Assembly: GCF_015244745.1 (NCBI RefSeq)
Contig: NZ_JABCQI010000002.1
Coordinates: 538,561 to 602,560 of the forward strand
Source: Gluconobacter cadivus
GTDB lineage: Bacteria; Pseudomonadota; Alphaproteobacteria; Acetobacterales; Acetobacteraceae
Reading direction: 5' to 3'
DNA length: 64,000 bases
Part shown: piece after piece, positions 27,105 to 35,335 of the stretch
How positions within the stretch are numbered: position 1 is the stretch's first letter
How the letters are laid out: each line of letters opens with the position of its first letter
Made by a program: the position numbers and the translations under genes
The notes under the pieces: model-generated
Database searches by the model: none
Seen by the model: the letters and a program-made list of their open reading frames with translations, nothing else
What the model was told of the DNA's origin: nothing

Positions 27105-27301
27105 GACGTAAATCTACGCCCTGCGCCGGTTGGCCCGTAAGCCGGAAAAGGGCCTCCGGAAGGGCGCTAATGGATGGGAACATGGGGATATGGGGGATAA
27201 CATTTTTCCCACGCCTGATCGGGACGATTTCTGCGGGGGGATTGGACGCGGGAAGCGGAGTCGGGTAGTGCAGGAAGGATGATTTTCACGAGGGTATTGT
27301 C

Positions 27302-27826
27302 ATGACCGCTGTTACGGTCCGCCATGACCGGCTGGAGCTTCTGGCCGGGTTCGCAGTCCTTGTCTGTCTTGCAGGACTTCTGGTGGCGGCGATGGTCGGG
27401 CATCATCAGGGCAATGACGGAGGCTATCCGGTTCATGCCTCGTTCAGTCAGATTGACGGGCTGAATGTGGGGTCGGATGTGCGTCTGGCCGGAATTACCG
27501 TCGGGCATGTGACCGGCACGACGGTCGATCCGAAGACGTTTCAGGCGCAGGTGACGTTCACGCTGGCGCCCGATGTGAAGCTGCCCACGGATTCCGCTGC
27601 GATCGTGACGTCTGACAGTCTGTTGGGCGGCAAATATATCGCGCTGTCTCCGGGTGGGGCGGATTCGCTGGTAAAGCCCGGCGGTGTCATGACGGAGACC
27701 CAAGGCTCCATCAGTCTGGAACAGCTTCTGAGCAAGTTCATTTTCTCCGTGACGGATTCTTTACAGAAGAGCCAGAAAGCTGCTGCGTCCAAGCCGGCTG
27801 CGGGCAGTCTGTCGGACGAGCCCTGA
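27302..27826 (+). CDS. mlaD: Mce-domain lipid transport protein (MlaD-like)
   Basis: A 174-residue protein with one N-terminal membrane helix (LELLAGFAVLVCLAGLLVAAM) and one periplasmic Mce domain: VHASFSQIDGLNVGSDVRLA, GITVGHV, and the pore-region VTSDSLLGGKYIALSPGG. It is expected to form a hexameric ring that passes phospholipids between the membranes. MlaE and MlaF are not adjacent. ATG 27302 follows GAGGG. It is followed after three bases by a small unknown gene and DUF2155, an arrangement I recall from other Rhodospirillales. Confidence 0.88.
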   Translation: MTAVTVRHDRLELLAGFAVLVCLAGLLVAAMVGHHQGNDGGYPVHASFSQIDGLNVGSDVRLAGITVGHVTGTTVDPKTFQAQVTFTLAPDVKLPTDSAAIVTSDSLLGGKYIALSPGGADSLVKPGGVMTETQGSISLEQLLSKFIFSVTDSLQKSQKAAASKPAAGSLSDEP

Positions 27827-27829
27827 GCC

Positions 27830-28072
27830 ATGACGCAAGCGCGTGAGGGTGCTTTTCTGTGGGTCGACCATGAGGGAAACCCTGTGTCCTGCGTGGAGAA
27901 AGTGCAGCTTCTGCGTGAGAACGACGCGGAATTGCGTCAGGCCCTTCAGGATGCGTTTGAAGACGGGGTTCTGATGGGGGTTGCGCCACAGGCGATGTTG
28001 CAGGCGTTTCAGGCTATGCTGTCGGATCTGAAAAATCCTTTGCAGGGGCGCTCCGGGGGAGAACCGTCATGA
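27830..28072 (+). CDS. Small protein of unknown function between mlaD and DUF2155
   Basis: An 80-residue soluble acidic protein (REGAFLWVDHEGNPVSCVEK, then ENDAELRQALQDAFEDGVLM) that I do not recognise. The second half is predicted helical (MLQAFQAMLSDLKNPL). It is tightly packed: three bases after mlaD and overlapping the next start by four bases (ATGA). That packing argues for a real translated gene of the same operon. Confidence 0.7.
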   Translation: MTQAREGAFLWVDHEGNPVSCVEKVQLLRENDAELRQALQDAFEDGVLMGVAPQAMLQAFQAMLSDLKNPLQGRSGGEPS

Positions 28073-28749
28073 TGAAACGGTATGTGGGCGTCGCACTGCT
28101 GTGTGGCGCGGCAGGGTTTTTGGTGTCCGGTGCAGCGCAGGCTGCGGTGGGTGTCGCGCCTCCGGCCATGTATCCGGCTGCGACCTGGCAGGGCCAGTCA
28201 CAGGCGGTTCTGCGGGTGCTGGACCGGCTGGACGGTCATCTGGAGCTTCTGACGGTTCCGGTTGGCGGGAGTGCGACCTATCGCAGTCTTGCTGTTGCAG
28301 TCGAGGCCTGTGTGACCCGGCCGCAGACGCTGGCGACGGATGCTGGTGTTCTGCTGCATCTAAAGGACAGCAGCGATCCTCAGCGGCCATCTTTTGACGG
28401 GTGGATGCTGGCGCAGGAACCTTCTGTCGCAACTTATGGCAGCCCTTTGTACGATGTGCGCGTTGTGTCGTGTGCGGGTGTGCCGACGGCACCGCAGGCG
28501 GGTCCTCTGCCTGTGGTGAAGGCTCCCGTGCTCGCCGGTACGGAGGTTCCGGTTGAAGAAGGCGGCGATGCTCCGGCATCCCCGCCCGCTTCCGCCTCAG
28601 GTGGTCCTGTACCGCTTGCTCCGGACAGTCATAATCCCATTCCGCTCGCACCGTCCTACGGTGCGGCACCGTCCCTTGCTCCGGCTGCACCAGCGCAGTC
28701 GTCGGGGCAGCCTTTACCGCCTCCTCAGGCCGATCCCGGTCTCGAATAA
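28069..28749 (+). CDS. DUF2155-domain secreted protein
   Basis: A 226-residue protein with a signal peptide (MMKRYVGVALLCGAAGFLVSGAAQA), then the DUF2155 domain: AVLRVLDRLDGHLELLTVPV, YRSLAVAVEACVTRP and DGWMLAQEPSVATYGSPLYDVRVVSC. Residues from about 150 on are a proline/alanine-rich low-complexity tail. It is expected in the periplasm or outer membrane, with unknown function. Two methionines begin the frame. The start overlaps the preceding stop (ATGA). Confidence 0.85.
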   Translation: MMKRYVGVALLCGAAGFLVSGAAQAAVGVAPPAMYPAATWQGQSQAVLRVLDRLDGHLELLTVPVGGSATYRSLAVAVEACVTRPQTLATDAGVLLHLKDSSDPQRPSFDGWMLAQEPSVATYGSPLYDVRVVSCAGVPTAPQAGPLPVVKAPVLAGTEVPVEEGGDAPASPPASASGGPVPLAPDSHNPIPLAPSYGAAPSLAPAAPAQSSGQPLPPPQADPGLE

Positions 28750-28797
28750 GGCTGGACGGGGCGGAATGACCCAGAAACAGGAAGAAATGACAGCTTC

Positions 28798-29520
28798 ATG
28801 ATTCAGGTTCCCTTTTCTCCGTCCCGGGCGGCTCTGCTGCTTGATTTCGACGGAACCCTTGTCGATATCGCTCCCACTCCTGAAGGTGTACATGTCCCGG
28901 AAGGGCTGACGGCCGATCTGCTGCGGCTGCGCGAGATGCTCGATGGTGCGCTGGCGATCATCACGGGACGCCCCATTGCCCAGATTGATCATTTTCTTCC
29001 GGGGATTCCTTATGCTGTGGCAGGGGAACATGGTGTTGCGGTGCGCCCGGCGCCGGATCAGGATGTGCGCCAGCGTGCGCTGCCTCTGGTGCCGTCTGAC
29101 TGGACCGAGAAAAGCACGGAACTCGCTGCTCGGTATCCCGGGGCCAGCATTGAACACAAAAAAGCTGGAATGGTGCTGCATTATCGCCAAGCTCCCGAGG
29201 CGGAATCGGCGTTTCGGGATCTGACGTCGGTCTGGCCCGTGGAAAGCCACGGGTTTCATCTTCAGGACGCGCAGATGGCCATCGAGCTTCGGCCTCTGGG
29301 AATCGACAAGGGCAAGGCGCTTGAGGAACTGATGGCGGAGCCGCCTTTCAGGGGGCGTCTTCCGCTGTTTGCCGGCGATGATGTCACAGACCGGGATGGG
29401 GTGAGGGCTGCGCGCCAGATGGGTGGTGCGGGCTGGCTCATTCCTGATGATTTTCCAGATGCGGCCACGTTCCGGCGCTGGCTGCACGAGCTTTCGGAGG
29501 GACGCGGATGGGGCGCCTGA
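28798..29520 (+). CDS. otsB: Trehalose-6-phosphate phosphatase
   Basis: A 240-residue HAD hydrolase. The nucleophile motif is LLLDFDGTLVDIAPTPEGV, followed by AIITGRPI, a cap with GEHGV, the lysine region LGIDKGKALEELM, and the acidic motif FAGDDVTDRDG. It dephosphorylates trehalose 6-phosphate to trehalose. The 3' end overlaps otsA by 13 bp, so the last two trehalose steps are coupled. Confidence 0.95.
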   Translation: MIQVPFSPSRAALLLDFDGTLVDIAPTPEGVHVPEGLTADLLRLREMLDGALAIITGRPIAQIDHFLPGIPYAVAGEHGVAVRPAPDQDVRQRALPLVPSDWTEKSTELAARYPGASIEHKKAGMVLHYRQAPEAESAFRDLTSVWPVESHGFHLQDAQMAIELRPLGIDKGKALEELMAEPPFRGRLPLFAGDDVTDRDGVRAARQMGGAGWLIPDDFPDAATFRRWLHELSEGRGWGA

Positions 29521-30851
29521 TCATTGTATCGAACCGCACACCCGCTCCAGGGGAGCGGACACAGCCTGCGGGCGGGCTGACGGTTGGCCTGTATGATGCT
29601 GTCCAGACGCGTGAAACCGTCTGGGTTGGATGGTCGGGTCATCAACATGCGGATGCGGCCGATCGGCCTGTCCAGCGCGAGCAGGTTGGGAATGTCAATT
29701 ATGTGACGTTCGACCTGACGCAGAAGCAGCATGACCGGTTCTATCTGAATTTTTCCAATGGTGTGCTCTGGCCCTTGTGTCATTACCGCACCAATCTGAT
29801 CCGCTACACGCGCGAGGACTGCGACGTCTATTATGAGGCGAACCGGGTTTTTGCGGATCGGTTGATCGCACTGCTGGAGCCGGGTGATACGATCTGGATC
29901 CATGACTATCATCTGTTCCCGCTGGGTCAGATGCTGCGTGACAGGGGGGTGACGGGACGCATTGGATTTTTCCTGCATATTCCGTTCCCGCCTTGGAGCG
30001 TGGCGCGGCTTTTGCCCAAGCTCGACATGCTGCTGACCGGTCTTGCCGCCTGTGATCTGATTGGTGTCCAGACGGTCGAGGACGAGGCCAATCTTAGAGG
30101 GTGCTTCGCGGCCTACGGTCTGAAGGCCGCCGTCAAGGCGGTACCCATCGGGATTGACCCCGTGAGTTTTCGTCAGCAGGCGATTGAAAGCGCGGTCTCC
30201 GACGAGGTCGTGAAGATCGTCGATACGCTGGAAGGGACGCGGCTGATTATCGGGGTGGACCGGCTGGATTATTCCAAGGGTCTGCCGGAGCGGATGAAGG
30301 GATTTGAGGCTCTTCTGAAGAATTACCCCGAGCATCGCGGGCAGGTGACGTTCCTTCAGGTCACGCCGGTGTCGCGGGGTGGGGTGGAGAGTTACCGGCT
30401 GCTCAAGGAAGAACTGGACGGGCTGGTCGGGACGATCAATGGCGCTTATGGCACGCCGGACTGGGTGCCGATCCGCTATACGACCTGGCCGATCGGGCGC
30501 GATATTCTGGCGGGTCTGTACCGGATGGCGGATGTGGGGTTCGTCACGCCGTTGCGCGATGGCATGAATCTGGTGGCCAAGGAGTTCATTGCGGCTCAGG
30601 ACGAGGAAGATCCCGGCGTTCTGGTGTTGTCGCGGTTTGCGGGAGCGGCTCCGGAAATGCCTGAGGCGCTGCTGATCAATCCGCTGGATGCCGAAGGCAT
30701 GGCGGATGCGCTACATATTGGCCTGACCATGGACGTCAAGGCTCGTCATGCGGCATGGTCGGCGATGTATGAGGAAGTTTCCCGCAATACCGCAGGAAGC
30801 TGGTCCAAGCAGTTCCTTGATAGTCTGGAGGAAATCCGTTCGTGCCCATGA
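29508..30851 (+). CDS. otsA: Trehalose-6-phosphate synthase
   Basis: A 447-residue GT20 enzyme that joins UDP-glucose and glucose 6-phosphate. Key segments are [91 protein letters not shown] and [15 protein letters not shown] precedes the start. With otsB it gives osmotic or desiccation protection through trehalose. dsbB overlaps its end. Confidence 0.96.
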   Translation: MGRLIIVSNRTPAPGERTQPAGGLTVGLYDAVQTRETVWVGWSGHQHADAADRPVQREQVGNVNYVTFDLTQKQHDRFYLNFSNGVLWPLCHYRTNLIRYTREDCDVYYEANRVFADRLIALLEPGDTIWIHDYHLFPLGQMLRDRGVTGRIGFFLHIPFPPWSVARLLPKLDMLLTGLAACDLIGVQTVEDEANLRGCFAAYGLKAAVKAVPIGIDPVSFRQQAIESAVSDEVVKIVDTLEGTRLIIGVDRLDYSKGLPERMKGFEALLKNYPEHRGQVTFLQVTPVSRGGVESYRLLKEELDGLVGTINGAYGTPDWVPIRYTTWPIGRDILAGLYRMADVGFVTPLRDGMNLVAKEFIAAQDEEDPGVLVLSRFAGAAPEMPEALLINPLDAEGMADALHIGLTMDVKARHAAWSAMYEEVSRNTAGSWSKQFLDSLEEIRSCP

Positions 30852-31357
30852 ACAGACCACGCCGCCCCGTTTCCACGACTGCGTTGGGTGGCTTTTATGT
30901 TCTGGCCGGAGCGGTGGCGCTTGGGGTTGTCTGGTTTGCCGAACACTGGCTGAAGCTCGCGCCCTGCGAGCTTTGTCTGTGGGAGCGGCGTCCGTGGTGG
31001 GTGCTGATCGGGATTGGCGTTGTCACAGCTTTGCTTCCGAGGCGTTATGCGCGGTACACGGTGTTTGCAGGGCTTTTATGCTTGATGACCAGCATTGGTC
31101 TGGCCGTGCTGCATGCTGGTGTGGAGCACAAGTTCTGGCCAAGTCCCGCGCCTGAATGCCGTGCCCCGTCTTTTCACGGAGGTAGTTTCAAGGACTGGAT
31201 GGCGGCGATGCCCGCCCGGCCGAACAAGCCATGTGATTCGCCGGATTATCTGTTCGGGCTGCCCGTTTCCATGACGGAGCTGGGTGGTCTGTATGCTGTC
31301 GCGGTTTTCGTGATTGCCCTGATCGGGAGCGTCCGTATGGGACGCTCCCGACGCTGA
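30842..31357 (+). CDS. dsbB: Disulfide bond formation protein B
   Basis: A 171-residue four-helix membrane protein that reoxidises DsbA and passes electrons to quinone. The first redox pair is CELC in LAPCELCLWERRPWW. The second pair is formed by cysteines in PECRAPSF and KPCDSPDY on the second periplasmic loop. GTG 30842 lies 10 bases after GGAGG and is preferred; ATG 30848 is the alternative. It overlaps otsA, so it may be expressed with the trehalose genes. Confidence 0.9.
   Translation: MPMNRPRRPVSTTALGGFYVLAGAVALGVVWFAEHWLKLAPCELCLWERRPWWVLIGIGVVTALLPRRYARYTVFAGLLCLMTSIGLAVLHAGVEHKFWPSPAPECRAPSFHGGSFKDWMAAMPARPNKPCDSPDYLFGLPVSMTELGGLYAVAVFVIALIGSVRMGRSRR
31324..31350. repeat. Strong 11-bp hairpin at the dsbB 3' end
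   Basis: CGGGAGCGTCC and GGACGCTCCCG are exact complements around a five-base loop, inside the last codons of dsbB and just before the convergent DUF1328 gene. No T-run follows on either strand, so it may stabilise or slow transcripts instead of acting as a classic terminator. Confidence 0.6.
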
Positions 31358-31366
31358 GAGCTGTGC

Positions 31367-31543
31367 TCAGAGGCGTGTGCCGCGTCCGCGGCCGAAGATG
31401 AGGCTGATGACCAGCAGCACCAGGAAAATGAAGAAAAGGATCTTGCCGATATAGGCAAAGTCTGCCGAAATTCCGCCAAAGCCCAGCACCGCAGCAAACA
31501 GGGCCAGGATCAGGAAGGCAATGGTCCAGCGTAGCAGGTCCAT
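31367..31543 (-). CDS. DUF1328 (UPF0391) small membrane protein
   Basis: A 58-residue protein, [20 protein letters not shown], continuing with [20 protein letters not shown] and ending GRGRGTRL. The two hydrophobic helices and the central GFGG-A-D motif match the DUF1328/YtjA family, often induced by stress. ATG 31543 is preceded by AAAGGAG at good spacing. It is convergent with dsbB, nine bases away. Its role is unknown. Confidence 0.88.
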   Translation of the reverse strand: MDLLRWTIAFLILALFAAVLGFGGISADFAYIGKILFFIFLVLLVISLIFGRGRGTRL

Positions 31544-31703
31544 GAAATGTCTCCTTTGTCAGTCGCGCCCTCCGACGGAGAAGCGGGGTTTGAAAAGGTG
31601 AACGGCGGCGGGATGAACGGGTTCATTTTCGCAACATCCGTTTTATGTGGGGGCCGGGCGCGCGGTTCCTGTTTTCGTGAAGCCTGCCCGCCGGAGGATT
31701 GTC

Positions 31704-33737
31704 ATGACCCTGTTCCGTTCTTTGTATCATCAGGGGTTTGCCCGGATCGCAGCCTGTACGTTGCCGGTGACGCTTGCTGATCCTCTGAAGAATGCGGAGC
31801 GGACGCTGGGCGTTTTGCGGGACTGTGACCGGCAAGGTGTGGCGGCGGTGGTTTTCCCTGAACTGGGGCTGACGGGCTATACGCTGGACGATCTGCGGTT
31901 TCAGGACGTGGTTCTGGATGGGGCGCTTGAGGCGCTTCGGTGTGTTGTCGCGGGATCGCGGGATTTGTTGTCCGTTGCAGTGGTGGGGGTGCCACTGGTG
32001 CGGGACGGTCTGCTCTATAATTGTGCGGCGGTTGTGCATCGGGGGCGGGTTCTGGGTGTGGTGCCAAAATCGCATCTGCCGCGCTATCGTGAGTTTTATG
32101 AGCCCCGGCATTTCACGTCCGGGCTTCGGACTACGGGGACCATTCGCTTGTTTGGGGGGGATGTGCCGTTTGGCGCGGATCTGCTGTTTCAGGCGGAGGA
32201 TGTTCGTGGGCTGACGCTCGGCGTGGAAATCTGTGAAGATCTGTGGGTGGCGTCTCCGCCGAGTGGAAAGCTGGCGGAAGCGGGCGCGACGGTCATTCTC
32301 AATCCGTCCGCCTCTCCCGTGACCATCGGGCGGACGGATGACCGGTCTTTGCTGTGTCAGGCGCAATCCATGCGGACGCTGACGGCCTATGCTTATGCGG
32401 CGGCAGGCGAGGGAGAATCCACGACGGATCTGGCGTGGGACGGTCAGGTTTCACTTCATGAGGGCGGGCGGCTTCTGGCGCAGTCGGACCGTTTTCCGCA
32501 GGGCGAGCGGCTGGTTGTGGCGGATGTGGATCTGGATCTGTTGCGGCAGGAGCGGATGCGGACGGGGCAGTTCGGACAGGCGGGGCAGGAATTCCGGACT
32601 GTCGGGTTCACGCTCCAGCCTCCGATGACGGATCTGGGGCTCAAACGGGAGGTTGTGCGGTTTCCGTTTGTGCCATCCGATGCGCGTACGTTGGCGCGGG
32701 ACTGTTACGAGGGCTGGACCATTCAGGTTAGCGCGTTGCGGAGGCGGTTGCAGGCCAGTGGCGCGCAACGGGCCGTGATCGGGGTGTCGGGTGGGCTGGA
32801 CAGCACACTGGCCCTTCTGGTGGCGGTGCGGGCGGCGGATGAGCTTGGCTGGCCGCGAACGCATGTTCTGGCCTACACGATGCCGGGGTTCGCGACCGGA
32901 AGTGAAAGCCGCTCTCTGGCTCATGCGCTCATGAAAGCGCTGGGTGTCGAGGTAAATGAGCTGGATATCCGGCCCACGGCGCAGACCATGCTGGCGGGGA
33001 TCGGCCATCCCTTTGCGGAAGGAAAGCCGGTTCATGACATCACGTTCGAGAACGTGCAGGCGGGATTGCGGACCGATTTCCTGTTCCGGATCGCCAATTA
33101 CCGCAATGGAATTGTGATCGGGACGGGCGATCTGTCGGAATTGGCGTTGGGCTGGTGTACTTACGGCGTGGGGGACCAGATGTCCCATTACAACGTCAAT
33201 GCCGGGATGCCGAAGACGCTGATCCAGCATGTCATCCGCTGGCTGGCGCGTGAGGGAAAACTGGGCGAAGGGGTTGGGCCGGTTCTGGAGCGGATCGTCA
33301 GTGCGGAGATCACCCCCGAACTGGTTCCCGATACCGGGCAGGGTGTGCAGAGTACGGAACAGACGATCGGGCCGTACCCGATTCAGGATTTTACGCTCTT
33401 TTACATCCTGCGTTATGGGTTCCGTCCGTCACGGATCGCGTTTCTGGCAGAGGTCGCCTGGGGTGATGTTTCCCGAGGAGACTGGCCCGCGCATTATCCC
33501 GAAGACCGAAAAATCTCATACGATCTGGCGGAAATCAGGCACTGGCTGGAAGTTTTTCTGCGGCGGTTTTTCGGGACGAGCCAATTCAAGCGGTCGGCCA
33601 TGCCCAATGGTCCGAAGCTTGTAGCGGGAGGGTCTCTCTCGCCACGGGGAGACTGGCGCGCGCCCTCTGATGGGACCGCAACGGCCTGGCTTAAGGAGTT
33701 ATGGGATAATCTCCCCGAAATGAACACAGCTCTGTGA
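31704..33737 (+). CDS. nadE: Glutamine-dependent NAD+ synthetase
   Basis: A 677-residue fusion. The N-terminal nitrilase-type glutaminase has its triad in FPELGLTGY (Glu), [17 protein letters not shown] (Lys) and [13 protein letters not shown] (Cys). The C-terminal ATP pyrophosphatase synthetase has the P-loop [13 protein letters not shown] and [13 protein letters not shown]. It amidates nicotinic acid adenine dinucleotide in the last NAD step. ATG 31704 follows GGAGG, and the open frame further upstream is not used. The 160-bp region before it holds no other gene. Confidence 0.95.
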   Translation: MTLFRSLYHQGFARIAACTLPVTLADPLKNAERTLGVLRDCDRQGVAAVVFPELGLTGYTLDDLRFQDVVLDGALEALRCVVAGSRDLLSVAVVGVPLVRDGLLYNCAAVVHRGRVLGVVPKSHLPRYREFYEPRHFTSGLRTTGTIRLFGGDVPFGADLLFQAEDVRGLTLGVEICEDLWVASPPSGKLAEAGATVILNPSASPVTIGRTDDRSLLCQAQSMRTLTAYAYAAAGEGESTTDLAWDGQVSLHEGGRLLAQSDRFPQGERLVVADVDLDLLRQERMRTGQFGQAGQEFRTVGFTLQPPMTDLGLKREVVRFPFVPSDARTLARDCYEGWTIQVSALRRRLQASGAQRAVIGVSGGLDSTLALLVAVRAADELGWPRTHVLAYTMPGFATGSESRSLAHALMKALGVEVNELDIRPTAQTMLAGIGHPFAEGKPVHDITFENVQAGLRTDFLFRIANYRNGIVIGTGDLSELALGWCTYGVGDQMSHYNVNAGMPKTLIQHVIRWLAREGKLGEGVGPVLERIVSAEITPELVPDTGQGVQSTEQTIGPYPIQDFTLFYILRYGFRPSRIAFLAEVAWGDVSRGDWPAHYPEDRKISYDLAEIRHWLEVFLRRFFGTSQFKRSAMPNGPKLVAGGSLSPRGDWRAPSDGTATAWLKELWDNLPEMNTAL

Positions 33738-33830
33738 ACTTTTGGGAGGAATGATTGTTAGGGGGTTTTGTCTTTTGGCATTCGTGCCAATATGTCTCAA
33801 ACACGTCACCTTACAGGAATATGACTCATC

Positions 33831-35222
33831 ATGGCTTATGCTACGATCAACCCTTATACCGGTGAGACGCTCAAGACTTTCCCGGATGCCACCGATCAGG
33901 AAGTCCAGACCGCGCTGACCGAAGCCTATGATGCGTTCAAGAGCTGGCGTCATACCTCCTTCGCCGAGCGTGCGAAGATCATGACCGCCGCCGCCAATAT
34001 CCTTCGTCGTGATATCGACAAGTATTCCCGTCTTCTGACGCTGGAAATGGGCAAGATTTACGCCGAAGCCAAGGCCGAGACGATCCTGTCGGCTGAAATC
34101 TTCGAATATTATGCCAAGCATGCCGAAGAGCTTCTCAAGTCCGAGAAGCTGCCGGTTGCGGACCCGAACTCGGGCGACGCCGTGCTGATCCATCAGCCGC
34201 AGGGCATTGTTTTCGCAATCGAGCCGTGGAACTTCCCGTTCTACCAGATCGCCCGCATCATTGCGCCGCAGCTTTCTGCTGGTAACACGGTCATTCTCAA
34301 GCACGCTTCCAACGTGCCGCAGTGTGCGGCTGCGTTCGATGATCTGATGAAGGAAGCCGGGCTGCCGAAGGGCGGGTTCCGCAACCTGTATGCCGCTCGT
34401 CATCACACCGAGACAATCCTCAAGGATCCGCGCGTCTGTGGCGTGGCTCTGACGGGGTCCGAAGGCGCAGGCGCTATTGTTGCCGGGATTGCAGCACAGG
34501 CCCTGAAGAAGTCCACGATGGAGCTGGGCGGTTCCGATGCTTTCGTCGTTCTGGACGATGCGGATCTGGAAAAGACCGCGAAATGGGCCGCTTTCGGTCG
34601 TCACTGGAATGCCGGTCAGGTCTGCGTGTCCGCTAAGCGTCTGATCGTGGCGGATGCCGTCTATGATCGTTTCCTTGATCTGTACAAGGCTGAAGTTCTC
34701 AAGCTGAAGGCTGGCGATCCGATGGATGCGTCCACCACGCTGGCACCGCTGTCTTCGCAGAAGGCTGCGGACGATCTGAAGGCTCAGGTTGAGGAAGCCA
34801 AGAAGCATGGTGCGGTTGTCGAAGCCATCGGCCCGTCCGTTCCGGAGAAGGGTGCGTTCTTCCAGCCGCTGCTGATGACCAATCTGCATGAGAACAATGA
34901 AGCTCGTCTGTGGGAGTTCTTTGGTCCGGTCACGCAGCTCTACCGTGCCAAGGACGATGCGGACGCCATTCGCATTGCCAATGACTCGCCGTTTGGTCTG
35001 GGTGGTTCGGTCTTCACGAAGGACACTGCGCGCGGCGTGAAGGTTGCCGAGCAGATCTATACGGGCATGGTCTATATCAACCACCCGACGATGGTGAAGG
35101 CAGATCTGCCGTTCGGTGGCGTGGCCCGTTCGGGTTATGGCCGCGAGTTGATCGGTCTGGGCATCAAGGAATTCGTCAATCACAAGCTGATCGACGTTGT
35201 GGATATCGACGCACCGTTCTGA
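33831..35222 (+). CDS. NAD(P)-dependent aldehyde dehydrogenase (succinate-semialdehyde type)
   Basis: A 463-residue ALDH of the Sad/GabD group. Conserved parts are VFAIEPWNFPFYQIARIIAP, GNTVILKHAS, LTGSEGAGA, MELGGSDAFVVL, the catalytic cysteine in NAGQVCVSAKR, EFFGPV and DLPFGGVARSGYGREL. The substrate is most likely succinate semialdehyde or another short aldehyde, which sequence alone cannot settle. It is a stand-alone gene with a terminator shared with the convergent glycosyltransferase. Confidence 0.9.
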   Translation: MAYATINPYTGETLKTFPDATDQEVQTALTEAYDAFKSWRHTSFAERAKIMTAAANILRRDIDKYSRLLTLEMGKIYAEAKAETILSAEIFEYYAKHAEELLKSEKLPVADPNSGDAVLIHQPQGIVFAIEPWNFPFYQIARIIAPQLSAGNTVILKHASNVPQCAAAFDDLMKEAGLPKGGFRNLYAARHHTETILKDPRVCGVALTGSEGAGAIVAGIAAQALKKSTMELGGSDAFVVLDDADLEKTAKWAAFGRHWNAGQVCVSAKRLIVADAVYDRFLDLYKAEVLKLKAGDPMDASTTLAPLSSQKAADDLKAQVEEAKKHGAVVEAIGPSVPEKGAFFQPLLMTNLHENNEARLWEFFGPVTQLYRAKDDADAIRIANDSPFGLGGSVFTKDTARGVKVAEQIYTGMVYINHPTMVKADLPFGGVARSGYGRELIGLGIKEFVNHKLIDVVDIDAPF

Positions 35223-35274
35223 TTGGGGCGTATCGGGCTTCTTTCGGGGAGCCCGGTTCGAGCTTTCAGGTTAT

Positions 35275-35315
35275 GAAAAACCCGCTTCCGGAGCTGTCCA
35301 GGAGCGGGTTTTTTT
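35275..35315. terminator. Bidirectional intrinsic terminator
   Basis: AAAACCCGCT (from 35277) pairs with AGCGGGTTTT around an interior of about 16 bases. A T-run follows on both strands. It serves the aldehyde dehydrogenase (plus) and the glycosyltransferase ending at 35336 (minus). Confidence 0.85.
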
Positions 35316-35335
35316 GTATCCGGTCTGGAAGAGCC

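Noticed and set aside
32151..32160. G7 run in nadE as a phase-variation site
   Set aside because: It is shorter than the G8 and G9 tracts and lies in an essential housekeeping enzyme, so it is more likely chance in GC-rich DNA.
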